Origin: Allokutzneria sp. NRRL B-24872
GTDB taxonomy: Bacteria; Actinomycetota; Actinomycetes; Mycobacteriales; Pseudonocardiaceae
Direction: 5' to 3'
Assembly: GCF_002155965.1 (NCBI RefSeq)
Contig: NZ_MUMH01000064.1
Coordinates: forward strand, 102,848-166,847
Length of the DNA: 64,000 nucleotides
Shown here in pieces: positions 63,168 through 64,000 of this stretch. The notes beneath the pieces are model-generated. The model was not told the DNA's origin and searched no databases. It saw only the letters and a program-made list of their open reading frames with translations. Each line of letters begins with the position of its first letter. Within the stretch, counting starts at the first letter, position 1. A program made the position numbers and the translations under genes.

Positions 63168-63724
63168 GATTCTTCCTGGCCGCGTTGGCGCTGCTGCTGG
63201 TGGCGGGCTGCGACGCGGCGCCGGGCGACGAGTTCACCTTCGTGGCGCCCGGCGGGCAGACCAAGATCTTCTACGACGGTGCCGACCGCAAGAAGCTCCC
63301 CGCGATCGAGGGCGAGAGCTTGTTGGAGGAGGGCAAGACGATCAAGGTCTCGGACTACCGGGACGAGGTCGTCGTGCTCAACATCTGGGGCGCGTGGTGC
63401 GTGGCCTGCCGCACCGAGGCCGACGACCTGGAGCGCGTGCACCAGCAGACCAAGGACTCCGGAGTGCGGTTCCTCGGCATCGACGTGAAGGACCCCTCGC
63501 GCACCGCCCCCGCCGACTTCCTCCGCGACCGCAAGATCACCTACCCGTCGATCTACGACCCGGCCGGGCGCTCGCTCCTGGCGCTGCGCAACTACCCGCG
63601 CAACATCGTGCCGTCGACCATCGTCCTCGACCGGCAGCACCGCGTCGCGGCCATCCTGCTCACCGACCTCCTCGACACCGACCTCCTCCCGGTCGTCCAG
63701 CGCATCGCCGCCGAACCCCGCTGA
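63164..63724 (+). CDS. TlpA/ResA-like thiol-disulfide lipoprotein (Rv0526-like)
   Basis: This 186-residue protein has a lipobox LLVAGC (Cys16) and a thioredoxin fold with the catalytic pair Cys79-x2-Cys82 in NIWGAWCVACRTEAD, and a cis-Pro region RNIVPSTIVLDRQ. It probably reduces apocytochrome c on the outer face of the membrane. In relatives it is followed by ccdA and ccsA/ccsB genes, which would lie beyond the window. A palindrome array begins 11 bp after its stop. Confidence 0.93.
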   Translation: MRFFLAALALLLVAGCDAAPGDEFTFVAPGGQTKIFYDGADRKKLPAIEGESLLEEGKTIKVSDYRDEVVVLNIWGAWCVACRTEADDLERVHQQTKDSGVRFLGIDVKDPSRTAPADFLRDRKITYPSIYDPAGRSLLALRNYPRNIVPSTIVLDRQHRVAAILLTDLLDTDLLPVVQRIAAEPR

Positions 63725-63734
63725 CCCCGTCCAC

Positions 63735-63997
63735 CTGAATGACTCCTTCACCACGTTGAACGTGCTGAATGACTCGTTCAGCACGTTGGACCACGCGAAT
63801 GACTCGTTCAGCACGTTCAACCACATGAACGAGTCATTGAGGCGCTCGTGAAGCCCTGAACGGGTCGTTTGGTGCGTTCAAGTACCTGAACGGGTCGTTC
63901 AGGGCGTTGAGGGGAAGCACCTGAATGAGTCATTGGGGGCGCTCAAGTACCTCAATGACTCATTCAGTCCGTTGAAGTACCTCAATGAGTCATTCAG
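63735..63997. repeat. array of at least nine palindromic units on a 30-bp pitch
   Basis: Cores start at 63735, 63765, 63795, 63825, 63856, 63886, 63921, 63951 and 63981, spaced 30, 30, 30, 31, 30, 35, 30 and 30 bp. The consensus core is CTGAATGASTCATTCAG with linkers near CGTTGAAGTAC. Several cores have paired or G-T-preserving changes (CTGAACGGGTCGTTCAG). The array reaches the end of the window and probably continues. It follows the TlpA-like gene. Confidence 0.93.
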
Positions 63998-64000
63998 CGC

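Noticed and set aside
63119..63826. Minus-strand ORF with repeated LNESF-type decapeptide
   Set aside because: The 30-bp pitch is a multiple of three, so the palindromes translate to a 10-residue repeat on both strands. The rest of the frame is antisense to the well-supported TlpA-like gene, so it is not a protein.
63735..63997. CRISPR array
   Set aside because: The pitch is regular, but the segments between palindromes are related to each other rather than unique spacers, and no cas genes are present.

Overview
The window is GC-rich chromosomal DNA from an actinomycete, most probably of the Pseudonocardiaceae. Gene density is high, GTG starts are common, and many neighbouring genes overlap by 4 bp. 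It encodes the mycothiol enzyme MshA, a heparin-binding-hemagglutinin-like protein, an LprQ-type L,D-transpeptidase, SenX3/RegX3 and the small ribosomal protein bS22. The order of many genes matches, from memory, the Mycobacterium tuberculosis Rv0474-Rv0526 segment. A Streptomyces-type feature sits inside this backbone: a BldN-like sigma factor close to the glutaredoxin-rex-hemA block. No rRNA, tRNA, CRISPR array, insertion sequence or prophage was seen.

Region 1 (1-13.8 kb) is accessory. It holds the 3' end of a MocR-type regulator, a DUF445 membrane protein, an aminotransferase, an orphan ECF sigma factor, a proline-rich secreted protein, small regulators (DUF6247-like, CGNR zinc finger), a VOC protein and a VanY-like peptidase. 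A PadR-ABC-FtsX export operon follows, then a methyltransferase resembling those of ATP-grasp peptide maturation systems with a zinc-ribbon partner, and a paired FluC fluoride channel.

Region 2 (13.8-44.8 kb) is the mycobacterial-type core: XRE regulator-HbhA-DUF2516; a hydrolase/PfpI/YbaK/methyltransferase run; purU; murB; L,D-transpeptidase; mshA-YbjN; an acyl-CoA ligase; gpmA; senX3-regX3; ppx and two genes coupled to it; proline dehydrogenase; proC; an excisionase-like HTH; bS22; an epimerase; an acyltransferase; and a SerB1-like phosphatase.

Region 3 (44.8-64 kb) carries the BldN-like sigma factor with a very short ORF in the anti-sigma position, an AMP-binding enzyme, a DUF3800 gene, an acyl-CoA dehydrogenase and a glutaredoxin-like protein. 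The heme pathway follows: rex-hemA-hemC-cobA/hemD under a recognisable Rex operator, then hemB behind a strong terminator, and later hemL. Between hemB and hemL lie five related small membrane proteins, two further small membrane proteins and a two-component system. The window ends with a phosphoglycerate-mutase-like protein and a TlpA/ResA-like lipoprotein, as expected upstream of a cytochrome c biogenesis cluster.

The most unusual structure is a pair of arrays of 17-bp palindromes (core CTGAATGASTCATTCAG) repeated on a 30-bp pitch: four units at 30669-30775 and at least nine at 63735-63997. Some units carry paired base changes that keep the hairpin. One unit supplies the stop codon of a secreted-protein gene. 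I do not recognise this family.
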